Below are positions 5,407 through 5,413 of a DNA stretch of 5,413 bases, piece after piece. The notes under the pieces are model-generated. The model saw only the letters and a list, made by a program, of their open reading frames with translations, had not been told where the DNA came from and made no database searches. The position numbers and the translations under genes are program-made. This DNA is from Lachnospiraceae bacterium (GTDB taxonomy: Bacteria > Bacillota > Clostridia > Lachnospirales > Lachnospiraceae): assembly GCA_014804185.1 (NCBI GenBank), contig JAAVAG010000010.1, forward strand, positions 1-5,413. Reading direction: 5' to 3'. Position 1 is the stretch's first letter; each line of letters begins with the position of its first letter.

Positions 5407-5413
5407 AAAAATA

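Noticed and set aside
1..5413. Search for CRISPR repeats, tRNA genes, transposases and attachment repeats
   Set aside because: No regularly spaced repeats, tRNA-like cloverleaf, transposase motif or flanking direct repeats were found by eye on either strand.

Overview
The window looks like chromosomal DNA of a motile member of the Lachnospiraceae (Clostridia), probably from the gut. This is inferred from moderately high GC, strong AGGAGG-type ribosome binding sites, and the style of the proteins: a Cache-like membrane sensor, TadA, a MATE transporter, a GH88 unsaturated glucuronyl hydrolase, and an EF-hand protein of a type I associate with this family. No phage, insertion sequence, CRISPR array, tRNA or rRNA is visible.

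Layout. On the minus strand, reading from about 1190 down to 1, a near-consensus vegetative promoter drives tadA (584-1081, starting at a GTG). A likely terminator follows (549-577). Then comes the first 174 codons of a membrane-anchored sensor protein, cut by the window edge (1-523). On the plus strand lies a two-gene unit: a MATE-family transporter (1256-2656) and a cytoplasmic GH88 enzyme (2653-3873). They overlap by four bases (ATGA), so they are probably translationally coupled. Next comes a separate unit, an EF-hand/RTX-type calcium-binding-like protein (3983-5125). It ends at a perfect 13-bp stem terminator (5139-5176) shared with a small convergent gene on the minus strand (5176-5406).

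Most interesting region. The short gap at 3874-3982 before the EF-hand gene is dense with signals. It has a full flagellar-sigma (sigma-28/SigD) type promoter, TAAA-N16-GCCGATAT. Its predicted leader of about 73 nt can form small hexaloop hairpins showing GGA. An 11/12 match to the CsrA-binding consensus abuts the Shine-Dalgarno sequence. This resembles the control of flagellin (hag) mRNA in Bacillus by SigD and CsrA/FliW. The protein has no Sec signal peptide. It has a charged helical N-terminal half and a C-terminal module resembling the DGSELFG Ca-binding unit of large RTX proteins. My main hypothesis is a motility-regulon, CsrA-controlled calcium-binding protein, possibly exported by or attached to the flagellar apparatus.

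How genes may work together. TadA is a housekeeping tRNA editing enzyme and is independent of the rest. The MATE/GH88 pair suggests handling of unsaturated uronic-acid disaccharides or glucuronide-like compounds, but no polysaccharide lyase or sugar uptake system is in view. The EF-hand protein, and perhaps the small convergent gene, belong to a separate, motility-linked programme. All family assignments come from reading motifs, not from database searches.
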